Shown piece by piece: positions 7,371 through 13,991 of a stretch of DNA of 14,113 nt (the first letter of the stretch is position 1; every line of letters begins with the position of its first letter). The notes beneath the pieces are model-generated. The model was not told the DNA's origin. It saw only the letters and a program-made list of their open reading frames with translations, and searched no databases. Where the stretch lies: the NCBI GenBank assembly GCA_026706505.1, contig JAPOYQ010000953.1, positions 1-14,113 of the forward strand, read 5' to 3'. The stretch is from Gemmatimonadota bacterium (GTDB taxonomy: Bacteria; Latescibacterota; UBA2968; UBA8231). A program made the position numbers and the translations under genes.

Positions 7371-7964
7371 TTGCAAGCTCTAATCACAGGCGGCCGGGAG
7401 TTGCTCCCGGTCGCTTTGTTTTTTTTCGCACTGCTGTGGGGGCCGCCTGCCGCGCGTGCGTCTGCGCTCTCGTTAGAGCACCAGCAACTGGTGCAAGCCG
7501 TTGAGCGCCGCGATCTAGCTACACCCTACATCGTCATCAATACCCAAGACAATCTAATCCTGCTCCGCGAAGGAGAGCAGGTGTTGCGCCAAGCCGCTTG
7601 TGCAACGGGCAGTGGCCGCAAGCTCGAAGGTGCCAAGCGATGGCATCGCTGGACCTTCGACACTCCCAAGGGCCGCTTCGCCATCCGCCGCAAAGTCGCC
7701 GACCCCCTGTGGACCCGGCCAACTTGGTACTTCGTCGAAAACGACGAGGAGATCCCCATTTTCGCCGAGGATCCTCGGCGGTTCCAGCGCGGGGTCTTGG
7801 GGTCGTACGCCTTGTACTTTCTCAAGGATTTTATGATTCACGGCACGCTCTTTGAAATCAACTTGGGCAAGAGCATCACCCACGGCTGCGTCCGGGTGGG
7901 CAACGAAGATCTGGAGTACCTGTACGAAGCCGTCGAAATCGGCTGGCCGGTCTTTATCTACTGA
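7371..7964 (+). CDS. L,D-transpeptidase (YkuD domain), exported
   Basis: L,D-transpeptidases form 3-3 peptidoglycan cross-links or attach proteins to peptidoglycan through an active-site cysteine. The YkuD motif is complete: IHGT with H157, then THGCVRVG with H171, catalytic C173 and R175. The earlier beta-strands read PYIVINTQDNLILLREG and TPKGRFAI. A signal peptide is visible (hydrophobic VALFFFALLW, then PAARASA). No ATG exists before the domain. TTG at 7371 gives a signal peptide with a charged n-region; TTG at 7401 or 7416 would shorten it, and the choice is uncertain. The T-tract and hairpin of an intrinsic terminator (7390-7426) lie within these signal codons. The next reading begins inside the stop (TGATG), implying coupling. 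Confidence 0.9.
   Translation: MQALITGGRELLPVALFFFALLWGPPAARASALSLEHQQLVQAVERRDLATPYIVINTQDNLILLREGEQVLRQAACATGSGRKLEGAKRWHRWTFDTPKGRFAIRRKVADPLWTRPTWYFVENDEEIPIFAEDPRRFQRGVLGSYALYFLKDFMIHGTLFEINLGKSITHGCVRVGNEDLEYLYEAVEIGWPVFIY
7390..7426 (+). terminator. strong intrinsic terminator inside the L,D-transpeptidase signal codons
   Basis: An 11-pair stem (7390-7400 with 7404-7414, one G-U pair, core CCGGGAG/CTCCCGG) with a 3-base loop is followed by TTTGTTTTTTTT (7415-7426). It lies 30 bases after the lipoprotein stop and has textbook Rho-independent form. The U-tract also encodes part of the hydrophobic core (LFFF) of the transpeptidase signal peptide. It may end the lipoprotein transcript while letting a fraction read through. 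Confidence 0.8.
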
Positions 7965-8436
7965 TGAAGCACCTAGCGTTGTTCTGGGCCTTTGCGTGCG
8001 GCGCGAGTGTGGCGTCGGCTGAGAAGCGGACGCGCCGTACTTGCTGGCGGATCGGGGCGCGGGTGAGTTGCGGCTGATGCACGGGAAGGCGCTCTTGCGG
8101 CGCGTGCCGCTCGCGGCCGACTCCCTCGGGACGCAGCCGTCGGTACAATCCTCGCTCGAGGCTCGGTTGCGGCGCTATCGACCCAGCAACCCTTGGCGCG
8201 GCTTGGTACCCAGCCCGTTTGACTGGGAACAGAATTTGGTCACCGACGCCTCGGCCACCAGTGCCTTGTATTTTGCAAGCGGGCTGCTGATCTACGCCAG
8301 TCCAGCGTGGCACCGCCCAGGTGCTATGGATCTGCAAATCGGAGTCGCTGATTTGCGCGCTCTGTACAATGCCTGCGGTCCGGGCACAACGCTTGTCGTT
8401 CTGCCCGCCAACTGGAGAGAGGGACCGCAGCAGTGA
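7964..8436 (+). pseudogene. frame-disrupted, catalytically dead L,D-transpeptidase-like paralogue
   Basis: An ATG inside the transpeptidase stop (TGATG) opens a signal peptide (MKHLALFWAFACGASVASA). That frame ends at a TGA at 8075-8077. The remaining protein continues in the frame holding TTG 8041 and ATG 8077, ending at 8436. The switch lies between 8023 and 8077 and corresponds to one missing base (or two extra). Joined, it reads like the upstream enzyme: PYLLADRGAGELRLMHG against PYIVINTQDNLILLREG, SALYFASGLLIYAS against SYALYFLKDFMIHGT, and QIGVADLRALYN against RVGNEDLEYLYE. The catalytic His and Cys positions are lost. Alternatives are a natural frameshift, a sequencing error, or a second start at ATG 8077, which overlaps the TGA. 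Its stop overlaps the next GTG. Confidence 0.6.
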
Positions 8437-9719
8437 CCTTGCACTTTGGCGCGGCTGCTGCCGACATCACGCCGCCGGTTGGCATCGCAATGGGCGGGTA
8501 CTGGGGACGGCGGTCCGGGGCCACGCACATCCGCGATCGCCTCATGGCCAAGGCCCTCGTCTGCGGCTGTGGTGCGGCGCGGATCGCTCTTGTCGCCGTC
8601 GATTTGGTGGGGTTGGACGCGAACGCCGTGCGGAGGATTCGGGAGAAGATAAGGCGCGCTACTGGCATTGAAGACGCGGCCATCATGGTCTGTGCCTCCC
8701 ACACCCACGCCGGTCCGCTGACCTTCCCTTTCCGAGGCATGGGTCGCATCGACTACTACTACTTGGAGCAAGTTGCGGACGCCGTAGTCGAGGCGGTGGT
8801 AGCTGCTGCCGCCGACAGCCGACCGGGCCGCCTGTACTATGCGCGTCCTCCGGTGCAGATAGGCATCAATCGCCGCGAGCCACACCCCCAGGGCACGCGG
8901 ATCGGGCAAAATCCCGCCGGTCCGGTCGTGCCCTACGCACACGTGCTGCGCTTTGTTGCTGCCGATGGCACAGGGGTTACGCTCTTCAACCACGCCTGTC
9001 ATCCGGTGGTCTTGGGCCACGACAACCTCCAGATCAGCGGCGACTTTGCCGGTGCGGCGGTGCGCCACATCGAGGAGCAGACCGGCGATAGAGCACTCTT
9101 TATCAACGGTGCCTGCGGCGATGTCAACCCGCGGATAACCGGCGGCGCGTTTGCCGACGTCGAGGCGTTGGGGCAGGCGTTGGGGCAGGTCGTGCTGGAG
9201 GGGCGGGATGCGGCAGTGCCTTTGGAGACTTCATCGATAAGCTGGGCGCACGAGCGGTTGGACTTGCCGCTGCAACCCCCGCCGACGCGCTGGCGCGCTG
9301 AGCTTGAGAAATTTAAATGGTACCTGCGGGCGCGTTTGGCGTGGGGCAGCGAGGTGTCGAAAGCGCAGTTTGAATGGGCGGTCGCCATGTGCAAATGGGT
9401 GCGGGCTGGTGCGGAGCGCGCCCGGGTCCAGACCTTTGAGATACAGGCGTTGGCCCTTGGCGAACTGGTGCTCTTGGGCGTGGAGGGCGAGCTTTTTGCC
9501 CGCTATCATCTCGACTTGGAGACCGCGCATGGGCCAGCCGTCTTGTGCGGCTTTGCCAATGGCTGCATTGGCTACGTGCCCACGGCCGACGAGTACGCGC
9601 GCGGCGGCTACGAGATCGACCTAGCCTACAAGTTCTATCCGAGCGTGCAGATGATCGCGCCGACGAGCGAGTCGCTGATACGGCAGCGGGCCGCGGCGTT
9701 GATAGCGAAGGTGCGCTAG
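8433..9719 (+). CDS. neutral/alkaline ceramidase-fold hydrolase (PF04734-like), altered nucleophile motif
   Basis: The 428-residue product matches the N-terminal catalytic domain of neutral ceramidases and their many bacterial relatives. The order is ADITPPVG and MGGYWGR, then ALVAVDLVG, then SHTHAGP with H90 and H92, NHACHPVVLG with H190, ISGDFAG, and NGACGDVNPR at 225-234. In characterised ceramidases the last motif is GDVSP, whose serine is the catalytic residue; here that position is Asn, so amide hydrolysis of ceramide is doubtful. It lacks a signal peptide and the C-terminal Ig-like domain, and it is shorter than true ceramidases (650 or more). The start is GTG overlapping the previous stop (GTGA), behind a GAGAGAGGGA ribosome site. 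The substrate is unknown. Confidence 0.8.
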   Translation: MTLHFGAAAADITPPVGIAMGGYWGRRSGATHIRDRLMAKALVCGCGAARIALVAVDLVGLDANAVRRIREKIRRATGIEDAAIMVCASHTHAGPLTFPFRGMGRIDYYYLEQVADAVVEAVVAAAADSRPGRLYYARPPVQIGINRREPHPQGTRIGQNPAGPVVPYAHVLRFVAADGTGVTLFNHACHPVVLGHDNLQISGDFAGAAVRHIEEQTGDRALFINGACGDVNPRITGGAFADVEALGQALGQVVLEGRDAAVPLETSSISWAHERLDLPLQPPPTRWRAELEKFKWYLRARLAWGSEVSKAQFEWAVAMCKWVRAGAERARVQTFEIQALALGELVLLGVEGELFARYHLDLETAHGPAVLCGFANGCIGYVPTADEYARGGYEIDLAYKFYPSVQMIAPTSESLIRQRAAALIAKVR

Positions 9720-9737
9720 CTTACAACAGGAGGAGTT

Positions 9738-10412
9738 ATGCGCGATCTAGAGGTGCTATACGAGCAAGTTCCGGCGACGCGGTGCGCTGGTACGGGCGAT
9801 TGCTGTGCGCTCACGGAAGAGGAGTTCGACAATTACTACGCCACCATGTTTCCGCTCTACCGGGTCGAATACGTCCACATCGTCGCCTATGTGGAGAAGC
9901 ACTTTTCCCCGCAGCGTCGCCAAGAGTTGCTGAACTTTACCGAGGAGCGGCCGCGCCGCTGCCCCTTTCTCGGCGCGGATCATAGCTGTACTATCTATCC
10001 GGTGCGCCCGCTGATCTTCCGCACGTACGGGGCGATGAACCCGGTTTCGATCGCCCGTCAAGCTATTGCGCATCAGGGCGATTTGCCAGCGGCGCAAATT
10101 CGCGCCTTTGTGCGGCGCGAGGCTGGTATGGTGTGTCCGCGGGTGGCGGTGCTGGAGCCGGAAAAGGTCGCGCGGCACGCCCGCATGCTCATGGAGGGGA
10201 CGTACGACCGCGAATTGGCGCGGCTCAGTGCCGAGGTGGAGTTGGCGGGCGCGGAGCGCAAACGGCTATTCCAGTGGCTCACTGGCCGGAGCGAGTGGCC
10301 GCTGCGCTGGTCTTGGGGGGGCTTTAATGCGCTGCGCTTTGCGCCGCTGACGTGGCTGCGCCAGCACTTGGCTGCGTATTGGAGAAAGGCCGAGTTAATC
10401 GATCGCAAGTGA
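9738..10412 (+). CDS. YkgJ-family cysteine-cluster protein
   Basis: The 224-residue cytoplasmic protein carries the CxxxxxCC and CPFL...C pattern of the YkgJ (CxxCxxCC) family, thought to bind zinc or an iron-sulphur cluster. Visible cysteines are C16, C22, C23, C75, C84 and C133. The hallmark IYPVRPLIFRTYG lies at about 86-98 after RPRRCPFL. The region beyond 140 is helical and basic and not diagnostic. A very strong AGGAGGAG ribosome site precedes the ATG, 18 bases after the ceramidase-fold gene, so the two are probably co-transcribed. The biochemical role of this family is not established. Confidence 0.85.
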   Translation: MRDLEVLYEQVPATRCAGTGDCCALTEEEFDNYYATMFPLYRVEYVHIVAYVEKHFSPQRRQELLNFTEERPRRCPFLGADHSCTIYPVRPLIFRTYGAMNPVSIARQAIAHQGDLPAAQIRAFVRREAGMVCPRVAVLEPEKVARHARMLMEGTYDRELARLSAEVELAGAERKRLFQWLTGRSEWPLRWSWGGFNALRFAPLTWLRQHLAAYWRKAELIDRK

Positions 10413-10443
10413 CGCGATCAGTCCGACGCCAGCATTGGCGTCG
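10401..10443 (+). repeat. two tandem hairpins at the YkgJ/oxidoreductase junction
   Basis: GATCGC (10401-10406) pairs with GCGATC (10414-10419), spanning the YkgJ stop codon. CGACGCCA (10424-10431) pairs perfectly with TGGCGTCG (10436-10443) over a GCAT loop, ending one base before the next ribosome site. No T-tract follows, so these are not classical terminators. An mRNA-processing or translation-control role is possible. Confidence 0.5.
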
Positions 10444-10444
10444 C

Positions 10445-10450
10445 AAGGAG
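10445..10450 (+). promoter_or_regulatory. Shine-Dalgarno that sets the oxidoreductase start
   Basis: AAGGAG lies eight bases before ATG 10459. It rules out the in-frame TTG at 10435, which would place the site inside the coding region. Confidence 0.7.
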
Positions 10451-10458
10451 ATTGGACC

Positions 10459-11616
10459 ATGCAACAATACCGAGTTGCCATTTTGGGCTGCCGCGGCCGA
10501 GGCACGGCCGCAGGCCGCGCGTACCATCAGCATCCCCGCACCGAGGTTGTGGCTCTGTGCGATCTTGTGCCCGAGCGGTTGGCGACCCTCGGTGACGAGT
10601 TGGGGGTTGCGGCTCGCTACGACGATCTCGACCGGATGATTGAGACCGAGGCCCCGGACATTGTCGCCATTCCCACGGGCACCGAGTTTCACTATCCGCT
10701 GGCTATGCGAGTTCTGGAGCACGGAGTTCACATCGACATTGAGAAGCCGATTTGCACGACCTTGGCCGAGGCCGACGCAGTGTTGGCTAAAGCCGCGGAG
10801 AAAGGGGTGCAAGTGGCCGTGCATCACCAAGGGCGCAGCGGCGGCGCACTGCAAGCGGTTAAAGCGGCGATTGCCGAGGGTCGGATTGGCGACTTGCGCT
10901 ATGTGCAAGGCAGCGGCAAGGGCTACTACGGCGGCTACGGCCTGATGAATATTGCCACGCACTCGCTCAATGCTATGCTCGGCGTGGTCGGGCCGGTGCG
11001 GAGTGTGCAAGCCGTGGCCTTGACCGATGGCCGACCAATCACGCCCGAGGATGTGGTACCGTCGCCGAGCGGCATGGGCTACATCGCCGGCGAGCACGTG
11101 ACCGCGGCCCTTGCCTTTGACTGCGGGATTTCGGGTACTCTCTTGCAGCATCGCTTCCCCAAGGTGGATTCAACGGCCTATATGATCGAGATCTATGGCA
11201 CCGAGGGCCGGCTCTACTGGAAGAGCGGTGCCCCGTGGTTTTTGTCTACGCCGCACTTTGCCCCCGGCCAATCCGAGTGGCAGCCGCTCGACCCCTTAGT
11301 GCCCGAACACTACGACCCGGCGGGTCCGGCTGCTGTGGAGGATTACCAGTTCGCCGACGAGTACGTGCAGGCGCTCGACGAGGGCCGTGCGCACGAGTGC
11401 TCGGGCGAGGCCGGTCGCCACGTGCTGGAGATACTGATGGGGATTTTCGAGTCGGGGGCACGTGGTCAGCGCGTGGAATTGCCGCAAGCAGAACGCGAAC
11501 ACCCGCTCTTGCGCTGGCGCGAGGAACATGGCTTAGGGCTACCCAGTCCTATGCCGCGCCCGTATGCGGAGTGGCTCGCCGCTGAAGATTGCCGCTTGGG
11601 CCGGAGTGAGAGTTAG
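10459..11616 (+). CDS. Gfo/Idh/MocA-family NAD(P)-dependent oxidoreductase
   Basis: Enzymes of this family oxidise or reduce sugars, inositols and related polyols with NAD(P). The 385-residue product has the Rossmann glycine motif GCRGRG at 10-15, an acidic end to strand 2 (VVALCDLVPER), and the family EKP motif at 95-97 (DIEKPICTTLAEA). The C-terminal alpha/beta domain contains a candidate catalytic histidine in NIATHSLN (H168). No signal peptide is seen, so it is cytoplasmic. The substrate cannot be read from the sequence. It follows the YkgJ gene after a hairpin-bearing 46-base gap. Its stop overlaps that of the convergent transporter gene by three bases. Confidence 0.92.
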   Translation: MQQYRVAILGCRGRGTAAGRAYHQHPRTEVVALCDLVPERLATLGDELGVAARYDDLDRMIETEAPDIVAIPTGTEFHYPLAMRVLEHGVHIDIEKPICTTLAEADAVLAKAAEKGVQVAVHHQGRSGGALQAVKAAIAEGRIGDLRYVQGSGKGYYGGYGLMNIATHSLNAMLGVVGPVRSVQAVALTDGRPITPEDVVPSPSGMGYIAGEHVTAALAFDCGISGTLLQHRFPKVDSTAYMIEIYGTEGRLYWKSGAPWFLSTPHFAPGQSEWQPLDPLVPEHYDPAGPAAVEDYQFADEYVQALDEGRAHECSGEAGRHVLEILMGIFESGARGQRVELPQAEREHPLLRWREEHGLGLPSPMPRPYAEWLAAEDCRLGRSES

Positions 11617-13067
11617 CCGCTGAGTTTGCCCCACAAGCCCCAACCGCTGACGGCGGACGAGGCGATCAGTACCACGGTCGAAAGCACCGCGCCGATGAGG
11701 ACCCAGGCGCGGGTGCGGTAGGAGGCGGGCAGCTTGAAGTTGAGATAGATGGCTGCCACCATCATTATGGCAATGGCTAGGTTGGCGATGAGGAAGCCGG
11801 CGATCTGGGTCAGGATGTCGAAGGGGATGTTGTTCCAGACGATGAGCATGGTGGTGGCGAAGATGTAGAGGCAGATGACGCGCTTGATCGCCTGGTACTC
11901 CCAAGTGCGGTCGGGCCAGCGGGCGGAGAGAAATTCTTGGGCCACGCGGGCGTAGATTTCGGGCAGGGCTTGCAGGGTGCCCCACAGCGCGGCGAGGATG
12001 CAGACGTAGTAAATCCACACCAAACTCGGATGAATCTGCCGCCAGACGTGGGCTTGGTGCGTCAGTAGGTTCCAGCCCTCGAAGCGGGTTTCGAGCGGGA
12101 AGAGCACGGCCGCTCCGGAAATCATAAAGGCCCCGGTGACGATGAAGAGGACTAGCGCTCCCAGTGCCACGTCCCAGCGCAGCGGTGCCACGCGTTGCCG
12201 CAGGCGGTGGATTTGCTGGGGATCGTCGGGTAGGTAGTCGATGCTCTCGCTGCGGAAGGCGCGGTCGCGGATGGCCTCGATATCTTGGTGGCCCGTCAGC
12301 CCCCACTTGTGCAGGCCGACCCAGTTGGCGTAGGCGATGTAGCTAATGACCCCGCCGCCGACGTAGCCAAAGGTGGTGCCCAACGTCAGCAGCGGATGCG
12401 CGACGGTGTCCGCGGGTGCCCACTCTGGGAAGGGCGGTAGGTCGCCGAAGCGGAAGGTCCCCACAAGCGCCGCGATAAAGTCTGGACGCACGATGAGAGT
12501 CCCGGCGATGGTGCCCGTGACTAGAATCCCGCAGATGAGGAGCTGTTGCTTTTCGAGGCGTTCAAAGGACAGGCGGATGCCAAAGAACAGCGCCAAGGCA
12601 ATAAAGGCCGAGGTTATGGCGTTTTCCCAGAAGACTTCTTCCTCGCCTGCGGGCAGCATGTCGCGCAGCAGGAAGTGAAAGAGGTCGCCGCAGGGCTTGG
12701 AGACGGGCACCCAAGCGAGGGGAGCGCCGATCATCTCAAAGAGCAAAATGGTCAACAGTAGCCATCCGCGCGGCCCGGGCAGGCGCACGAGGCGGTGGCC
12801 GATCAACTCGCCGCTGACGGCTGTGTAGCGGCCGATCAGATAGGTGAAGAAGACGCCTTTGACCAAGCAACTGAGCAATACCATCCACAACAAGCCATAG
12901 CCGGCCCAAGCACCGGCCCGCACTACGACGATGGTCTCGCCAGCGCCGATGGCGACCGAGGCGACGATGGCCGCAGGGCCGAAGACGGCGAGCATACCGA
13001 AAATTTTCTTCAGCGACCAAGACTGAGCGAAGACGCCTTCGGGCGGCGGAATATCTACTTTGTTCAT
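11613..13067 (-). CDS. Nramp-superfamily transporter lacking the canonical metal-binding motifs
   Basis: The 484-residue integral membrane protein has about 11-12 hydrophobic segments and the Nramp/LeuT-type layout. Segment 1 is FGPAAIVASVAIGAGETIVVVRAGA at about 29-53; canonical Nramp metal transporters have DPGN where this protein has GAGE. The segment-6 region (GGGVISYIAYANWVG) likewise lacks the MPH motif. The Asp, Asn and Met metal ligands are therefore absent, and manganese/iron transport should not be assumed. A large loop (IEAIRDRAFRSESIDYLP) follows segment 6. Similar Nramp-related proteins are commonly annotated in Planctomycetes-like and Latescibacteria-like genomes. The ATG has no Shine-Dalgarno but overlaps the stop of a 22-residue leader ORF. 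Confidence 0.82.
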   Translation of the reverse strand: MNKVDIPPPEGVFAQSWSLKKIFGMLAVFGPAAIVASVAIGAGETIVVVRAGAWAGYGLLWMVLLSCLVKGVFFTYLIGRYTAVSGELIGHRLVRLPGPRGWLLLTILLFEMIGAPLAWVPVSKPCGDLFHFLLRDMLPAGEEEVFWENAITSAFIALALFFGIRLSFERLEKQQLLICGILVTGTIAGTLIVRPDFIAALVGTFRFGDLPPFPEWAPADTVAHPLLTLGTTFGYVGGGVISYIAYANWVGLHKWGLTGHQDIEAIRDRAFRSESIDYLPDDPQQIHRLRQRVAPLRWDVALGALVLFIVTGAFMISGAAVLFPLETRFEGWNLLTHQAHVWRQIHPSLVWIYYVCILAALWGTLQALPEIYARVAQEFLSARWPDRTWEYQAIKRVICLYIFATTMLIVWNNIPFDILTQIAGFLIANLAIAIMMVAAIYLNFKLPASYRTRAWVLIGAVLSTVVLIASSAVSGWGLWGKLSG

Positions 13068-13132
13068 GCGAGGAGATGCGCTTTGCAGAGGGGAATAAAG
13101 CTCTGGGCGGCGATGCTAAGGCGTAAATTCAT
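13064..13132 (-). CDS. possible 22-residue leader peptide coupled to the transporter
   Basis: ATG at 13132 opens a short ORF (begins MNLRLSIAAQ, ends KAHLLA) whose TGA overlaps the transporter ATG as ATGA. The transporter has no Shine-Dalgarno, so re-initiation from this ORF could supply ribosomes. The leader ATG itself has no obvious ribosome site but lies close to the likely transcript start, so leaderless-like initiation is possible. It may also be chance. Confidence 0.3.
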   Translation of the reverse strand: MNLRLSIAAQSFIPLCKAHLLA

Positions 13133-13140
13133 GGTGGGGC

Positions 13141-13169
13141 AAGATACAGCGGGCGGATAGGCGGCGCAA
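13141..13169 (-). promoter_or_regulatory. possible promoter for the transporter
   Basis: On the minus strand TTGCGC (13169-13164) and TATCTT (13146-13141) are spaced 17 bases apart, about 75 bases before the transporter ATG and just upstream of the leader ORF. Each box is a partial match. Confidence 0.35.
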
Positions 13170-13214
13170 TAGGCCGCATTTAAGCGGTGGATGAGTTGTG
13201 CTAATGCACTGTTA

Positions 13215-13613
13215 TTATTTTTCGCGTTGCACTTCGGTGTTTGCGCGCAGAAAAGACGCGTAGCCCGTTTCATCGAGTGTCCCGGCCGCCAGTTCGATAA
13301 CGGCCTGAGCCGCGCTCTCTTGCGTGGCAGTGAAGCGATAGCCGTTCAACTCCAAAAACAGGATTCCGACTACAAAGCCGGTGCGCTTGTTTCCATCAAC
13401 GAATGGATGGTTGCGCACGATGCCCGCCGTATAGGCTGTCGCCATTTCGATGAGATCGGGTGTGTCCGCATAGGCGTAGTGTTGCTGTGGCCGGGCCAGA
13501 GCCGATTGCAACAAGCCGTCGTCACGCACCCCCGCCGCGCCACCGTGCAGCGCGAGCAGCCGGTCGTGCAGCATCAGCGCGTCGCGTGCGTCAATCCAAA
13601 CCGGTTCTGTCAC
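13215..13613 (-). CDS. doc: Doc-family (death-on-curing, Fic fold) toxin
   Basis: Doc toxins are Fic-fold kinases that phosphorylate elongation factor EF-Tu and stop translation. The 132-residue product has the Doc signature NHPFVDGNKRTG at 68-79 (H69, F71, D73, N75, K76, R77). It also has the family N-terminal pattern of His-rich helix, then GGAAGVRDDGLLQSALARP, and a late FLELNGYRF. The size is standard for Doc. The frame is open further upstream, but the GTG at 13613 overlaps the antitoxin stop (GTGA), the usual arrangement for this type II module. The active-site motif is complete, so the toxin looks functional. It lies about 150 bases upstream of the transporter in the same direction. 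Confidence 0.92.
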   Translation of the reverse strand: MTEPVWIDARDALMLHDRLLALHGGAAGVRDDGLLQSALARPQQHYAYADTPDLIEMATAYTAGIVRNHPFVDGNKRTGFVVGILFLELNGYRFTATQESAAQAVIELAAGTLDETGYASFLRANTEVQREK

Positions 13614-13837
13614 TGGGCCAGAACGTGGAGCGTGTTGCGATAGCGGTCGAGGATCTCTTCGGCCTTTGCCAGCTTCTTTGCAAAGGTGGGATCGTAGGGC
13701 GTCATCTGGTAGCTGCCGTCCGGCCCTTCGATCAGGAATAGAGGATCCCCGTCTTTGGTGCGCAGCCGGTTGACGACCTCCTTGGGGAGGACTACGCCGA
13801 GCGAGTTGCCGAATTTGCGGACTTTGAGTTCGACCAT
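13610..13837 (-). CDS. AbrB/MazE-type antitoxin of the Doc pair
   Basis: The 75-residue product starts VELKVRKFGNSLGVVLPKEVV, the SpoVT/AbrB swapped-hairpin DNA-binding fold (residues about 2-45) found in MazE-like antitoxins. The C-terminal part (YDPTFAKKLAKAEEILDRYRNTLHVLA) should be the helix that covers the toxin. It neutralises Doc and probably represses its own promoter. An AGGAGG ribosome site six bases before the ATG gives strong translation, as expected for an antitoxin that must outnumber its toxin. Doc is more often paired with Phd, but AbrB-type partners are common. Confidence 0.88.
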   Translation of the reverse strand: MVELKVRKFGNSLGVVLPKEVVNRLRTKDGDPLFLIEGPDGSYQMTPYDPTFAKKLAKAEEILDRYRNTLHVLAQ

Positions 13838-13847
13838 GAAGCACCTC

Positions 13848-13873
13848 CTATTGTTATCACTATTGTAATAACA
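13848..13873. promoter_or_regulatory. candidate antitoxin operator (direct and inverted repeats)
   Basis: CTATTGTTAT (13848-13857) and CTATTGTAAT (13860-13869) form a direct repeat with one mismatch, offset 12 bases. Within this, TGTTAT (13852-13857) and ATAACA (13868-13873) form a perfect inverted repeat with a 10-base spacer. It overlaps the predicted -10, as expected for autoregulation by the AbrB-type antitoxin. Confidence 0.6.
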
Positions 13874-13889
13874 TTTGATCGAGGCGCAA
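13862..13889 (-). promoter_or_regulatory. putative promoter of the toxin-antitoxin operon
   Basis: On the minus strand TTGCGC (13889-13884) and TACAAT (13867-13862, five of six consensus bases) are 16 bases apart. The predicted transcript would start close to the AGGAGG ribosome site, giving a leader of about 20 bases. Confidence 0.5.
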
Positions 13890-13991
13890 GGCGAATGCCT
13901 AGTAGACGACTGTCCCTGGAATCACTACGGCAATTCGTGCAGAAGCGTCGCCTCTGCTGATATACATCGGTTCGGGACGCGGGCCATGCGC

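Noticed and set aside
8433..9719. Naming the gene a neutral ceramidase.
   Set aside because: The catalytic serine motif is altered and export and C-terminal domains are missing, so only the fold is claimed.
11539..12306. A 255-codon minus-strand open frame.
   Set aside because: It is the transporter gene read in a shifted frame; it is Arg/Pro/His-rich without membrane segments.
13614..13844. Upstream extension of the Doc frame.
   Set aside because: It runs through the antitoxin gene in another frame; the GTGA overlap at 13613 is the standard start for this module.
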